From: Microbacterium wangchenii
GTDB taxonomy: Bacteria; Actinomycetota; Actinomycetes; Actinomycetales; Microbacteriaceae
NCBI RefSeq assembly: GCF_004564355.1
Contig: NZ_CP038266.1
Span: 1,054,001 to 1,118,000 of the forward strand
Length of the DNA stretch: 64,000 bases
Direction of reading: 5' to 3'
Below, one piece after another: positions 39,581 to 49,292 of this stretch (position 1 is the stretch's first letter; every line of letters starts with the position of its first letter). Under the pieces are notes generated by a model, which made no database searches, had not been told where the DNA came from, and saw nothing but the letters and a program-made list of their open reading frames with translations. Made by a program: the position numbers and the translations under genes.

Positions 39581-40933
39581 CTACAGGCGCCCGGCGGCCT
39601 TCAGCGCGAGGTAGCGGTCGGCCACGCGCGGGGGGAGGTCGTCGGCGGATGCGGTGACCGCCTCGCCGCCGGCACGCTCGACGGCGGCGACCACCCGCTG
39701 AGCGTCCGCGGCCGCCCGTTCGGCGGCCGCGGCGGCGTACACGTCGTCGGCCGTCCTCGTCCGCGCGGCGTCCCGGCCGGCCACCTCCGGGGCCGCGGTC
39801 GGCGTGGCACCCCCACCGGCACCGGCGGGACCCTCGGACGCCGTGGCGACCAGGACACGCGTGCGGGCGGTCAGCGCCGGCAGCGAGCCGAGGAACCCGC
39901 GCGCGGCGGCGGGATCGTCGTGCGCGGTGACCAGCACGACCAGCGACGGGTGCCCCGCCAGAGCGCGCACGTGGCCGAAGGCCGCATCCCAGTCGGTGTC
40001 CAGCAGCTGCGGCTCCACCGGCGCCATCGCGTCCACGAGCGCCGGCAGCAGCGCCGGCCCCTCGACCCGGCTCACGCGGGCCCGCACGACGCGGTCGAAC
40101 ATCAGGACGTGCACGTGGTCGCCCGCGCGCGCGGCGAGGGCGGCCAGCAGGAGCGCCGTCTCCATGCCCGCGTCCAGGCGCGTGCCGTCGCCCACCCGCA
40201 CCGCGGAGGTGCGACCGGTGTCCACGACGATCACGATGTGGCGGTCGCGCTCGGGGCGCCACGTGCGCAGCATCGTGGTGCCCGCCCGCGCCGTGGCGCG
40301 CCAGTCGATGGAGCGCACGTCGTCTCCGCGCACGTATTCGCGCAGGCTGTCGAACTCGGTGCCCTGCCCGCGCACCTGCACGCTGGTGTTGCCGTCCAGT
40401 TCGCGCAGCCGGGCCAGACGGGAGGGGAGGTGCCGGCGCGCACGGAAGGGGGGCAGTACGCGCAGCCGCCCGGGAGCCTCGAGCACGGCCTGGCGCCCCG
40501 CGATGCCCAGGGGGCCGCCGGAGCGGACCGCCACGAACGCGCTGCGGAGCTCTCCGCGCCGCACCGGCCGGAGCAGCTGGCGGAGGATGCGCCGCTCCCC
40601 GGGCGGCACGTCCAGCCGCAGACGCGCCGACCCCGCCCCCGCGGTGGGCTGCCACCCGTCACGGACCAGCGCCCGCATCGCCCGCGTGCCGCCGTTTGCC
40701 ACGACCAGCTCGGAGTCGGCCGGTTCGCCCAGCAGGGTACGGGCCGGGAGGCGCCGACGGATGGTGAGCGCGCGCGGGTCCGCGGCCAGGGCCACATCCA
40801 GCGCCGCGGCACCCAGGCACAGCAGCATCCACCCGCCCACGATCGCCCACGCCGGCACGCCGGCGCCCGGCAGCAGGACGACGGGCACGACGCCGAGGGC
40901 GACGAGGAGGGGGAAGCGGCCGGTGACGAACAC
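39581..40933 (-). CDS. DUF58 domain-containing protein
   Basis: This 450-residue protein has two N-terminal membrane helices, a beta-rich middle and the DUF58 signature EFDSLREYVRGDDVRSIDWRATAR, followed by a von Willebrand A-like domain with IVVDTGRTS. DUF58 proteins work with MoxR ATPases, possibly as chaperone or assembly partners. The start is taken as GTG 40933, two bases after the MoxR stop; the longer frame to 41098 is a shadow of moxR. It is the last gene of a five-gene minus-strand operon. Confidence 0.87.
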   Translation of the reverse strand: MFVTGRFPLLVALGVVPVVLLPGAGVPAWAIVGGWMLLCLGAAALDVALAADPRALTIRRRLPARTLLGEPADSELVVANGGTRAMRALVRDGWQPTAGAGSARLRLDVPPGERRILRQLLRPVRRGELRSAFVAVRSGGPLGIAGRQAVLEAPGRLRVLPPFRARRHLPSRLARLRELDGNTSVQVRGQGTEFDSLREYVRGDDVRSIDWRATARAGTTMLRTWRPERDRHIVIVVDTGRTSAVRVGDGTRLDAGMETALLLAALAARAGDHVHVLMFDRVVRARVSRVEGPALLPALVDAMAPVEPQLLDTDWDAAFGHVRALAGHPSLVVLVTAHDDPAAARGFLGSLPALTARTRVLVATASEGPAGAGGGATPTAAPEVAGRDAARTRTADDVYAAAAAERAAADAQRVVAAVERAGGEAVTASADDLPPRVADRYLALKAAGRL

Positions 40934-40935
40934 GG

Positions 40936-41907
40936 TCAGAGCGGCACGCGGGTCTGCTGCTGGATGGAGGTGAGGATGGCGTCGACCGAGACGCCCTCGA
41001 TCTCGGCATCGGGGCGCAGCCGGATGCGGTGGCGCCACGTGGGCACGAGCATCGTCTGGACGTGGTCGGGCGTGATGGCGGGGTAGCCGCTCAGCCACGC
41101 CCAGGCCTTGGCCGCGGCCAGGAGCCCCGTGGTCGCGCGCGGGCTCACCCCCAGCTGGACCGACGGGCTCTCGCGGGTCGCGCGGGCGAGGTCCACGACG
41201 TAGCCGAGCACGTCGTCGGCGACGGTGACGGCGGCCGCCGCACGCTGGGCCGCGAGGATCTCGCCCGGGGTGACGGTCTGCGAGACGCCCGCCGCCTCCA
41301 GCGCCCGCGGGTCGAACCCGTCGGCGTGGCGGCGGAGCACCGCCAGCTCCGCGTCGCGTCCGGGCACCTCGACGACGAGCTTGAGCAGGAAGCGGTCCAG
41401 CTGCGCCTCGGGGAGGAGGTAGGTGCCCTCGTGCTCGATCGGGTTCTGGGTCGCGGCGACGAGGAAGGGCTCGGGGAGGGGCCGGGTGACCCCGTCGCTG
41501 GACACCTGACGCTCCTCCATCGCCTCCAGCAGCGCCGCCTGCGTCTTCGGCGGCGTGCGGTTGATCTCATCGGCGAGTACGACGTGAGTGAACACGGGCC
41601 CGGCGCGGAACTCGAATTCGCCCGTGCGAGCGTCGTACACGAGCGACCCCGACACGTCGCCGGGCATGAGGTCGGGCGTGAACTGGATGCGCTTGGTGTC
41701 CAGGCCGAGCGACCGGCTGAAGGCGCGGACCAGGAGCGTCTTGGCGACGCCGGGGACGCCCTCCAGCAGCACGTGCCCCCGCGCCAGCAGCGCGATCAGG
41801 AGCCCGGTCACGGTGCCGTCCTGCCCGACCACCGCCTTGCCGATCTCAGTGCGCACGCGGTGCATGGCGTCACGCAGGGCGGCGTCGTCGGGAGCATGTT
41901 CGCTCAT
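40936..41907 (-). CDS. moxR: MoxR family AAA+ ATPase
   Basis: This 323-residue AAA+ ATPase has Walker A EGVPGVAKT, Walker B VVLADEINR, sensor 1 AATQNP and the MoxR-type segment QAALLEAMEERQV. These ATPases act as chaperones that activate or assemble partner proteins, often with DUF58/vWA proteins encoded beside them, as here. The ATG at 41907 overlaps the DUF4350 stop by ATGA. The longer frame to 42633 is rejected. Genes around it match the mycobacterial Rv3691-Rv3693 arrangement. Confidence 0.93.
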   Translation of the reverse strand: MSEHAPDDAALRDAMHRVRTEIGKAVVGQDGTVTGLLIALLARGHVLLEGVPGVAKTLLVRAFSRSLGLDTKRIQFTPDLMPGDVSGSLVYDARTGEFEFRAGPVFTHVVLADEINRTPPKTQAALLEAMEERQVSSDGVTRPLPEPFLVAATQNPIEHEGTYLLPEAQLDRFLLKLVVEVPGRDAELAVLRRHADGFDPRALEAAGVSQTVTPGEILAAQRAAAAVTVADDVLGYVVDLARATRESPSVQLGVSPRATTGLLAAAKAWAWLSGYPAITPDHVQTMLVPTWRHRIRLRPDAEIEGVSVDAILTSIQQQTRVPL

Positions 41908-43067
41908 CGTGTGGTCCCTTCCGGTCGGACGGCGGCCGCGACGGCCGCTTCGAGGTCGTGCAGGCGCTCGCTGAACTCGACCAGTTCGCGGTCGGTGGCG
42001 GGCGCGTCGGCGAGCAGGAGGTGGCGCACGGCTGCGGGGTCTTCGGACAGTCGCGTGGCCGCGGCATCCGCGACCGCCGCGGGGGACGCGTGGGCGCCGA
42101 GCGAGAGGATGCGGCGGAGCCGTGCCAGGGCGGCGGAGCGGAGCTGCTCGGCCGTGTGGGCGGTGTCGCGCGACCGGGCGTACAAGCGCGCGCGGCCGGC
42201 CGTGGTCTCCGATCCGCGGACGGTGACGGGGAGGGTCTCGGCCACGAGCGGGCCGAAGCGGCGGCCGCGCCACAGCGCCGCGGCCGCGCCTGCCAGCAGG
42301 AGCAGCACGATCGCGGGGGTGACCCACGGCGGGGTGAGCTCCCCGAGGGTGGGGGCTGCCCCGTCGGCGTCCGCGGGGGAGGGCACGTACCACACCAGGG
42401 CGGGCCGGGCCCCGAGCAGGGCGAGGGCGAGGGCGGCGTTGCCTGCGCGGTCGACGCCATCGTTGGCCAGGAGCGTGCGGCCGTCCACGGCGGTCACGGA
42501 GCGGCCGTCCTGCGCCGAGGTCACGAGCGCGTACGCGTCGTCGACGCGGTAGCAGGCCTCCCCGTCGGTGGCGGGGGCGAACAGCTCGCCCGCGACGATG
42601 TCGCCGGCGCTGCGGGCCGGCGGGAAGCTGCACGCGGGGGAGACCTCCTCATCGGCGAACGCCCCCGCCGGGGCGGCGCCGGGCAGGAGGAGCCGCAGGG
42701 TGCGCGAGCGGGGCTCCAGCAGCACGACGTCGTCGGCGCCGTCGGCGAGCTCGCGCACGGCGGCGTCGGACAGGCCGGGGGCGTCGGGCAGTACGAGGGT
42801 GGCGTCGGAGTCCGCCAGCGCTGACTGCGCGGCGGCCCGGTCGCGGGCGACGCGCACCTCGATCCCCTCCGCCTCCAGAACGCGGACGACGGCGCGCGCG
42901 CCGTCGGGACCGGCCGACTCCGGATCCAGCACGCCGCGCTCGGACCACGTGGCCGACTGGGCAAGGAGCCCGCCGACGAGCGCCACGACGACGACCGCCG
43001 CGGTGAACCCCGCCCACGCCAGGGCCGTGCGCGTGCGCCGGCGAGTCGTGCGCTGCGCGGAGCTCAT
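41904..43067 (-). CDS. DUF4350 domain-containing membrane protein
   Basis: This 387-residue protein has an N-terminal helix (ALAWAGFTAAVVVVALVGGLL), an extracytoplasmic DUF4350 domain (LDPESAGPDGARAVVRVLEAEGIEV), a second helix (TPAIVLLLLAGAAAALW) and a cytoplasmic helical tail. It overlaps moxR and DUF4129 genes by four bases each, so the whole set is tightly coupled. Its role is unknown; a structural or sensing partner of the MoxR/DUF58 system is likely. Confidence 0.85.
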   Translation of the reverse strand: MSSAQRTTRRRTRTALAWAGFTAAVVVVALVGGLLAQSATWSERGVLDPESAGPDGARAVVRVLEAEGIEVRVARDRAAAQSALADSDATLVLPDAPGLSDAAVRELADGADDVVLLEPRSRTLRLLLPGAAPAGAFADEEVSPACSFPPARSAGDIVAGELFAPATDGEACYRVDDAYALVTSAQDGRSVTAVDGRTLLANDGVDRAGNAALALALLGARPALVWYVPSPADADGAAPTLGELTPPWVTPAIVLLLLAGAAAALWRGRRFGPLVAETLPVTVRGSETTAGRARLYARSRDTAHTAEQLRSAALARLRRILSLGAHASPAAVADAAATRLSEDPAAVRHLLLADAPATDRELVEFSERLHDLEAAVAAAVRPEGTTR

Positions 43068-43720
43068 CCCCCCACCTCGGCCGTGGCGGGGCGGGTGTGC
43101 ACGAGGACGTCGTCGAGCCGCGCGATCTCCTCGTAGAGCTCGCGCGTCCCCGGGCGGCGCAGGTAGCGCACGTCGTCGAACGTCGTCGCGGCGCGGGCGA
43201 GGTCCGGTGCGGAGGGCGGGAAGGTCCGTGCGGCGGCGCGAGCGAAGGCCTGTGCGGTCGTGCCAGGTGAGGGGTCCACGATCGCGCGCTCGGCAAGTCC
43301 GCGCGCCAGCGCGCGGAAACGCAGCGCGATCGCGCCATCCCAGTTGCCGCGGGCGGCCGCTGCCGCCGCATCCGCCCGCAGCATCGCCGCCGAACGCCGC
43401 TCGTCGGCACCGAACAGCTCCGCGGGGCGACGGGAACGCGCCGACGAGCGGGGCCGGCCCCAGATGAGGAGCGCCGCCCCCAGGACCGCCACCACGACGA
43501 CCGTCGCCACCACGGCGGCGGCCGGCCCCCACGCGCCGGAGAGGTCGGGGTTCAGCAGCTGGGCGAAGAAGTCGCCGACGGCCCGCGCCGCACGGTCGAG
43601 CAGCGTGGGCTCGGCGGCGTCGTAGACCGGGTCTTCCAGTTCGCGGCGCACCAGATCGCGGGCGTCGTCGGGGTCGGGGAGAAGCGGCGCGGACTGCGCC
43701 GGGACCGTGCCCGGTGTCAC
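43064..43720 (-). CDS. DUF4129 domain-containing protein
   Basis: This 218-residue protein has one central membrane helix (VVATVVVVAVLGAALLIWG) and a C-terminal DUF4129 domain (GNWDGAIALRFRALARGLAERAIVDPSPGTTAQ). DUF4129 is commonly encoded beside DUF58 and MoxR genes. It starts at the GTG at 43720, overlapping the upstream stop (GTGA). The 521-residue open frame that contains it is a shadow beyond this point. Confidence 0.83.
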   Translation of the reverse strand: MTPGTVPAQSAPLLPDPDDARDLVRRELEDPVYDAAEPTLLDRAARAVGDFFAQLLNPDLSGAWGPAAAVVATVVVVAVLGAALLIWGRPRSSARSRRPAELFGADERRSAAMLRADAAAAAARGNWDGAIALRFRALARGLAERAIVDPSPGTTAQAFARAAARTFPPSAPDLARAATTFDDVRYLRRPGTRELYEEIARLDDVLVHTRPATAEVGG

Positions 43721-45024
43721 GGCTGCCGGGGTGCGCCCGGCGGCGCCCACGTCGTGGCGGGCGTCGCGGCAGGCCCCTCGGGAGCCGGGGCGGGGGGAGC
43801 GGCAGGCGGAGTCGGGGGAGCAGCGGGCGGCCCGGGGCGAGGAGCGCCCGAGGGCGCCGGCCACGACGGTGCCGCGGCGGAGCCGCCCGCGTACGGCGGC
43901 AGTCCCGCCGGGGCGGTCGGGAAGGCGGATGCGGCGCCCGGATAAGGGGCGGGCGGCCCGGCGTACGCGGGTGGTCGTGGCGCCAGCGCGCGGCCGACGT
44001 GTACGCGGTAGGGATCGGGGAGGTCGACGGCGCCGCCGTCGCGCTGCTCGACGTAGGCGAGCAGATCCAGGTCGAGGCCTTCGTGACGCATGCGGCAGTC
44101 GACGTAGACGAGCGCGGTGGCGGTGGACTGCACGATCAGCGCGACGCACTGGATGAGGATCGTGATGACCTGGGTGAGGACGGCGGTGACCAGGAAGGCG
44201 ATGAGGAAGCCGGCATCCGGTTCGCCCGTAGGCGTGAGGATGGTGGTGAGCCCCGCCGTGAAGAACTGCAGCGGAAGGCCGACGAGCTGGGCGAGCACGC
44301 TGAACGTCAGGGAGATGATGACGATGATCCCGAGCGTCGGCCAGAACCGCGTGCGGGTCAGTTGCCACGAGCGCCGCAGCGCCGGCACGATGCCGGCGTG
44401 CTCCAGGATGATGGCCGCCGGTGCCAGCAGCAGCTTCGTGTTCAGCCACAGTGTGAGCGGGATGGACCCCAGCAGCGCGAGGATCCCGGCGAGGATCGCC
44501 AGCGGCGGGGAGGCCGCGCCGACGGCGAAGAGGAGGGCGACCACGACGGCCACGACCACCGCGACGGCCAGCAGCACCAGGAAGGCATAGCCCACCAGCC
44601 GGGCCGCCACCGGTCGCAGGCGCCGCCACAGTGCCCGCAGCGGTAGGCGCTCGGCGACGACGGCATGGGCGACCTCGAGCACCACGATGCCCTGCACCAG
44701 GACGCCCAGGGCGCCGGCGGCGAGGGAGAGCACGACGCCGGTGATCGCGGTGAGGGCGATGGAGCCGGCCATCACGGCCTCGAACTCCTCGGTGCCCTCG
44801 GTCAGCGTGTCCAGCCGCGAGAACGCCGCGAACGCGACGCCGCCGGTCACGAGCGTGAGGACGAGGAAGGCGAGCGCCTGCACGCCCAGGGCGAAGCCCA
44901 GCAGAACGCCGGGATTCTGCCGCAGGGCCGTGAAGGAGCGCCCGAGCGTGACGCCGAAACCGTACGGATGCAGCGGCACGATCCCCGGGCGGGGCGCCGG
45001 CGTCCAGGCCGGGTACGCGGTCAC
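43717..45024 (-). CDS. Membrane protein related to the GDPD membrane domain family
   Basis: This 435-residue protein has about eight hydrophobic segments (residues 30-320) resembling the membrane domain of glycerophosphoryl diester phosphodiesterases, but no catalytic phosphodiesterase domain. The last 90 residues are rich in proline, alanine and glycine (APRPPAYAGPPAPYPG) and probably unstructured. The GTG at 45024 follows a strong GAGGAGG site. It is the first gene of the operon leading to MoxR/DUF58 and is divergent from mtrA. Confidence 0.78.
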   Translation of the reverse strand: MTAYPAWTPAPRPGIVPLHPYGFGVTLGRSFTALRQNPGVLLGFALGVQALAFLVLTLVTGGVAFAAFSRLDTLTEGTEEFEAVMAGSIALTAITGVVLSLAAGALGVLVQGIVVLEVAHAVVAERLPLRALWRRLRPVAARLVGYAFLVLLAVAVVVAVVVALLFAVGAASPPLAILAGILALLGSIPLTLWLNTKLLLAPAAIILEHAGIVPALRRSWQLTRTRFWPTLGIIVIISLTFSVLAQLVGLPLQFFTAGLTTILTPTGEPDAGFLIAFLVTAVLTQVITILIQCVALIVQSTATALVYVDCRMRHEGLDLDLLAYVEQRDGGAVDLPDPYRVHVGRALAPRPPAYAGPPAPYPGAASAFPTAPAGLPPYAGGSAAAPSWPAPSGAPRPGPPAAPPTPPAAPPAPAPEGPAATPATTWAPPGAPRQP

Positions 45025-45102
45025 ATGCGCCTCCTCGTGCTGGGCTTGTCCTATCGTGTCATACGCGGGCGAGGCGCCCGGCGCGTGTCCAGCCGCCTCG
45101 AC

Positions 45103-45108
45103 TACTCT
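45103..45108 (+). promoter_or_regulatory. mtrA: -10 box TACTCT upstream of mtrA
   Basis: TACTCT would start transcription about 68 bases before the mtrA ATG. No clear -35 box is seen. Confidence 0.35.
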
Positions 45109-45182
45109 GTGGGAAGCGCACGGGGAGGCTGCTGCGTGTACCCGACGCGCAGCCGGGCGGATGTGAGGACGAGAACGCGCTC

Positions 45183-45863
45183 ATGACAGCACGGATCCTG
45201 GTGGTCGACGACGACACAGCCCTTGCCGAGATGATCGGCATCGTCCTGCGCACCGAGGGCTTCGACACGGTGTTCTGCGCCGACGGCGCGAAAGCCGTCG
45301 ACGCATGGCGGCGGGAGCGCCCCGACCTCATCCTGCTCGATCTGATGCTCCCGGGCATGGACGGCATCGAGGTGTGCGCGCGTGTGCGCGCCGAGTCCGG
45401 CGTCCCCATCATCATGCTCACCGCCCGCACCGACACCGCCGATGTGGTGAAGGGCCTGGAATCGGGAGCGGACGACTACATCGTCAAGCCGTTCAATCCC
45501 AAGGAGCTCGTCGCCCGCATCCGCACGCGGCTGCGCCCGACGGGCGCCGGGGGCACCGAGGTGCTGCGGATCGGCGACCTCACCGTCGACGTGGCGGCCC
45601 ACGAGGTGCGCCGCCGCGACACCGTGATCGCGCTGACGCCGCTGGAGTTCGAGCTGCTCGTGGCACTGGCATCCAAGCCTCAGCAGGTCTTCTCCCGCGA
45701 GATGCTGCTCGAGCAGGTGTGGGGCTACCACTACAAGGCCGACACCCGCCTGGTCAACGTGCACGTGCAGCGCCTGCGGGCGAAGGTCGAGACCGATCCC
45801 GACAATCCCCGCATCGTGACGACCGTCCGCGGGGTGGGTTACCGCGCCGGCGCGGTGGTGTGA
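45183..45863 (+). CDS. mtrA: DNA-binding response regulator MtrA
   Basis: This 226-residue OmpR-type response regulator has an acidic pocket (VVDDD), phosphoacceptor Asp53 in LLDLMLPGMDG, the conserved KPFNPKELVARIR lysine and a C-terminal winged helix (YKADTRLVNVHVQRLRAKVE). MtrA controls cell-wall and division genes in actinobacteria. It lies seven bases from mtrB and starts the conserved mtrA-mtrB-lpqB operon. The ATG is preceded by GAGGACGAG. Confidence 0.96.
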   Translation: MTARILVVDDDTALAEMIGIVLRTEGFDTVFCADGAKAVDAWRRERPDLILLDLMLPGMDGIEVCARVRAESGVPIIMLTARTDTADVVKGLESGADDYIVKPFNPKELVARIRTRLRPTGAGGTEVLRIGDLTVDVAAHEVRRRDTVIALTPLEFELLVALASKPQQVFSREMLLEQVWGYHYKADTRLVNVHVQRLRAKVETDPDNPRIVTTVRGVGYRAGAVV

Positions 45864-45870
45864 GGTCGGG

Positions 45871-47541
45871 ATGACGACGGCGACGGCCTCGACGCCGCGC
45901 CGCCCCGTGCCCACCGTGGTGCGCGGCTGGCGTTCGTGGCCGGGCCGGATCACGGCGCTGTGGCAGCGGTCGCTGCGGTTCCGCACGATTCTGATCACGC
46001 TGGCCCTCACGGCGGTGACGGTGCTCGTCGCGTTCATCTGGATGGCCCTGGCGATCCAGAACGAGCTGTTCCAGTCGCGCCTGCGGCAAGCGCTCTCCTC
46101 CGCCCAGCGGGCCACCGTCGCCGCGCAGACCGAACTGGACGCCGCCGTCGACACCGACGATCCGGTCACCGCGCAGAACCTCATGAACAGCGTCCTGCGC
46201 ACCCTGTCGCAGCAGTCCGCCGCCGACGCGTTCGCCTCGTACCGCATCGACACGGATGCGTCCTCCCTCGCACCGCAGAACATCGACTCCGTCGGCTTCG
46301 ATCCGGCGATCGTGACACCCGAGCTGCGCGAGCTCGTGCGCTCCAACGTCGACACGCAGTGGTGGCAGTCGGTGCCGCTGACCACCGAAGCCGGGCAGGG
46401 GCCGGGCATCCTGGTCGGTCAGCAGCTCGTGGTCCAGGGCGTGGGGCCGTACGAGCTGTACCTGGCCTACAACCTGGAGGGCGCTTCGGCCACGCTGGCC
46501 TTCGTCCAGGTGACCCTGTGGATCGCGGGGCTCGCGCTGGTGGCCCTCATCGGCGGCATCACGTGGTTCGTGCTGCGGTCGGTGACCGTGCCGATCGGGG
46601 AGGCGGCCGAGACCAGCGCGCAGCTCGCCGCCGGCGACCTCGGCGTGCGCCTCCCCGTGCGCGGAGACGACGAGCTGGCCGTGCTGGGGCGCTCCTTCAA
46701 CGCGATGGCAGACAGCATCGAGTCGCAGATCAAGGAGCTGGCCGATCTGTCGCTCGTGCAGCAGCGCTTCGTCTCCGACGTCTCGCACGAGCTGCGCACG
46801 CCGCTGACCACCATCCGCCTGGCCGCCGACATGATCAACGATCAGCGCGAGAGCTTCGATCCTGCCACCGCCCGCGCCGCCGAACTGCTGTACGCCCAGG
46901 TGCAGCGGTTCGAGAGCCTGCTGACCGACCTGCTGGAGATCAGCCGCTACGACGCGGGCTCGGTGCAGCTGGAGCTGGAACCGACGAGCCTCGCCCACCT
47001 CGCCGAGGACGTCATCGGCTCACTCCACCAGCTCGCCGAGCAGCACGGGTCGGATGTGCGCCTCCTGGCCCCCGGCGGCCACTCGCTCGTGGAGATGGAT
47101 GCCCGCCGCGTCCGCCGCATCGTGCGCAATCTCCTGGGCAACGCGATCGAGCATGGGGAGGGCAGGCCGATCGTGGTCACCGTCGACAGCGACCAGAACG
47201 CCGTCGCGCTGGGCGTGCGCGACTACGGCATGGGGATGCGCCCGGGGGAGGCCGAGCACGTCTTCGACCGGTTCTGGCGTGCGGATCCCTCCCGCACCCG
47301 CACGATCGGCGGCAGCGGCCTGGGGCTGTCGATCGCGCTCGGCGACGCGCGGTTGCACGGCGGGCGCCTGGAGGTGTGGAGCGAGCTGGGCCGAGGGTCG
47401 CACTTCGTCCTGACGCTGCCGCGCCGCGGCGGCCAGCTCGCCGGCCCGTCGCCGATCACGCTCGACGTGGACGACGACTCCGCGTCGCTGGAGGCCATGG
47501 GCCTGACCCAGCCGATCGACCTCGCACGGGGTGCGTCATGA
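45871..47541 (+). CDS. mtrB: Sensor histidine kinase MtrB
   Basis: This 556-residue sensor kinase has one N-terminal helix (ILITLALTAVTVLVAFIWMAL), an extracytoplasmic domain and a second helix near residue 215. A HAMP domain follows, then His306 in FVSDVSHELRTPLTTIRL, and an ATPase domain with GNAIEHGEG and GSGLGLSIA. It partners MtrA. Its end overlaps lpqB by ATGA. The ATG follows a GAGGTCGGG site. Confidence 0.96.
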   Translation: MTTATASTPRRPVPTVVRGWRSWPGRITALWQRSLRFRTILITLALTAVTVLVAFIWMALAIQNELFQSRLRQALSSAQRATVAAQTELDAAVDTDDPVTAQNLMNSVLRTLSQQSAADAFASYRIDTDASSLAPQNIDSVGFDPAIVTPELRELVRSNVDTQWWQSVPLTTEAGQGPGILVGQQLVVQGVGPYELYLAYNLEGASATLAFVQVTLWIAGLALVALIGGITWFVLRSVTVPIGEAAETSAQLAAGDLGVRLPVRGDDELAVLGRSFNAMADSIESQIKELADLSLVQQRFVSDVSHELRTPLTTIRLAADMINDQRESFDPATARAAELLYAQVQRFESLLTDLLEISRYDAGSVQLELEPTSLAHLAEDVIGSLHQLAEQHGSDVRLLAPGGHSLVEMDARRVRRIVRNLLGNAIEHGEGRPIVVTVDSDQNAVALGVRDYGMGMRPGEAEHVFDRFWRADPSRTRTIGGSGLGLSIALGDARLHGGRLEVWSELGRGSHFVLTLPRRGGQLAGPSPITLDVDDDSASLEAMGLTQPIDLARGAS

Positions 47542-49202
47542 GGCGCCTGGCCGCGGCGGCCGCGGCCGCGCTGGTGCTCCTGCTCACCGCCTGCGCGGGC
47601 CTGCCCACCACCGGGGCGGTGCACCCGGGGCGCTCGCCGGTGGACGTCGAAGCCGATCCCGACATCCGTTTCATCCCCGACAGCCCACAGCCCGACGCCT
47701 CACCGGAAGACATCGTGAGCGGCTTCATCCGCGCAGGGTCGGGGTCTCAGGACGGCTGGGCCACGGCACGACAGTTCCTGACCGAATCGTTCGCGCCGGA
47801 GTGGAACCCGCTGGCGAGCGTCACGATCGACCGCCTGACCGACCGATCCGCCCCGAGCGCGCCGGTGGACGGCGTGAGCACCGTTGAGGTGACCGCCACA
47901 GGCATCGTCGACGCCGAGGGGTCCTATCAGCCGCAGAACGGCGGCGCGGCGACACTGACCTTCGCCTTGGCGGAGGAGGACGGCCAATGGCGCATCGCGG
48001 ACGCGCCCGATGGCATCGTGCTGTTCGAGGAGCAGTTCCGCAGCGTCTTCCGCTCGGCGTCGCTGGCGTACTTCGATCCCACGTGGCAGTACCTCGTGCC
48101 CGATGTCCGGTGGTTCCCGCGCACCAACAGCGCGACGTACATCGCACGCGCTCTCGTGGACGGGGCGCCCAGCGCGTGGCTGGCCGGATCGGTCGCCACC
48201 GCGTTCCCCGACGACGTCGGCGCCGCCACGCGCGCGGTCACCGTCTCCGACGGCGTCGCGCAGGTCGACCTCGACGCATCGGCCCTCTCGCTCGGGCAGA
48301 CGACGTTGGATCGCATGCAGGCGCAGCTGGAATCCTCACTGCGTTCGCCCGACATCACCGCCGTGCAGATGACGGCGAACGGTTCGCCGCTGCAGGCCCG
48401 TCCCGCCGCGACGGTCTCCACGCGCGTGGACGCCCAGTCGCTCGTGGAACTGGCCGACGGGCGGTTCGGCTTCCTCGACGGCGACTCCGTGGAGGCCGTC
48501 GCGGGCCTCTCACCCGCCGTGGAGTCCGTGGATGCGGTGTCCGTGCAGACGACCGCCGACCTGGAGCTCGCGGCCATCCGCACCGCCTCCGGCGCCGTGG
48601 TGCGCGCCGCAGCCGACGGGACCACGGCGCTGCTGGACCAGCGTCCGGGCCTGCTGTCTCCCACGATCGACCCCTTCGGGCTGGTGTGGGCGGTACCGGC
48701 GGCCGACCCCGCCGCGGTGCGTGCGTACGCCCCGGCGGGCGGAACGGTGGAGGTGGCCGACGCGTGGCCCGGTGCCACCGCGATCTCGGCGATGCAGGTC
48801 TCCCGCGACGGGGCCCGCATCGCGGCCGCGGTGACGGTCCGCGGCCGCACCGAGCTGTGGGTGGCGGGGATCCGTCGCACCTCCGACGGCGCCGAGATCG
48901 CGCTGGGCGAACCCAACCCGGTCGCCGTCCTCAGCGCGGATGGTGCCGGCCTGGCGTGGCTCGACGACGTCACTCTCGGCGTGCTCGTGCGGGCGGGTGG
49001 CGACGTGTCGCTGCGCGAGCAGCCGGTGGGCGGGCCGGGCACCGATCTGACGATCCCCGCCGGCGTGTCGGCGGTGGCGGGCGGCAACTCCAGCGCGAGG
49101 CTGCTCACCGGCGGAGGCATCCTGTACGTGCGGCAGGGCCCGACGTGGCAGCAGCTCGCGTCGGAGGTGCGCGTGCTGGCCGTGCAGCAGGGCATGCCGT
49201 AG
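47538..49202 (+). CDS. lpqB: Lipoprotein LpqB
   Basis: This 554-residue lipoprotein has a signal peptide ending in the lipobox LTAC with Cys19, a GerMN-type domain (VRWFPRTNSATYIARALVDG) and a C-terminal beta-propeller-like region. LpqB modulates the MtrAB two-component system from the outer face of the membrane. The ATG at 47538 overlaps the mtrB stop. The 1088-residue open frame that includes it upstream is a shadow of mtrB. Confidence 0.94.
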   Translation: MRRLAAAAAAALVLLLTACAGLPTTGAVHPGRSPVDVEADPDIRFIPDSPQPDASPEDIVSGFIRAGSGSQDGWATARQFLTESFAPEWNPLASVTIDRLTDRSAPSAPVDGVSTVEVTATGIVDAEGSYQPQNGGAATLTFALAEEDGQWRIADAPDGIVLFEEQFRSVFRSASLAYFDPTWQYLVPDVRWFPRTNSATYIARALVDGAPSAWLAGSVATAFPDDVGAATRAVTVSDGVAQVDLDASALSLGQTTLDRMQAQLESSLRSPDITAVQMTANGSPLQARPAATVSTRVDAQSLVELADGRFGFLDGDSVEAVAGLSPAVESVDAVSVQTTADLELAAIRTASGAVVRAAADGTTALLDQRPGLLSPTIDPFGLVWAVPAADPAAVRAYAPAGGTVEVADAWPGATAISAMQVSRDGARIAAAVTVRGRTELWVAGIRRTSDGAEIALGEPNPVAVLSADGAGLAWLDDVTLGVLVRAGGDVSLREQPVGGPGTDLTIPAGVSAVAGGNSSARLLTGGGILYVRQGPTWQQLASEVRVLAVQQGMP

Positions 49203-49292
49203 CGTCCTGCACCGCTGTCGCCCGGCGCTGCGTTCTCCCCAGAGCGCCGCCGTCCGTTCCGGATGGGCCGGGCGCGGCAGCAGGATCGGCGC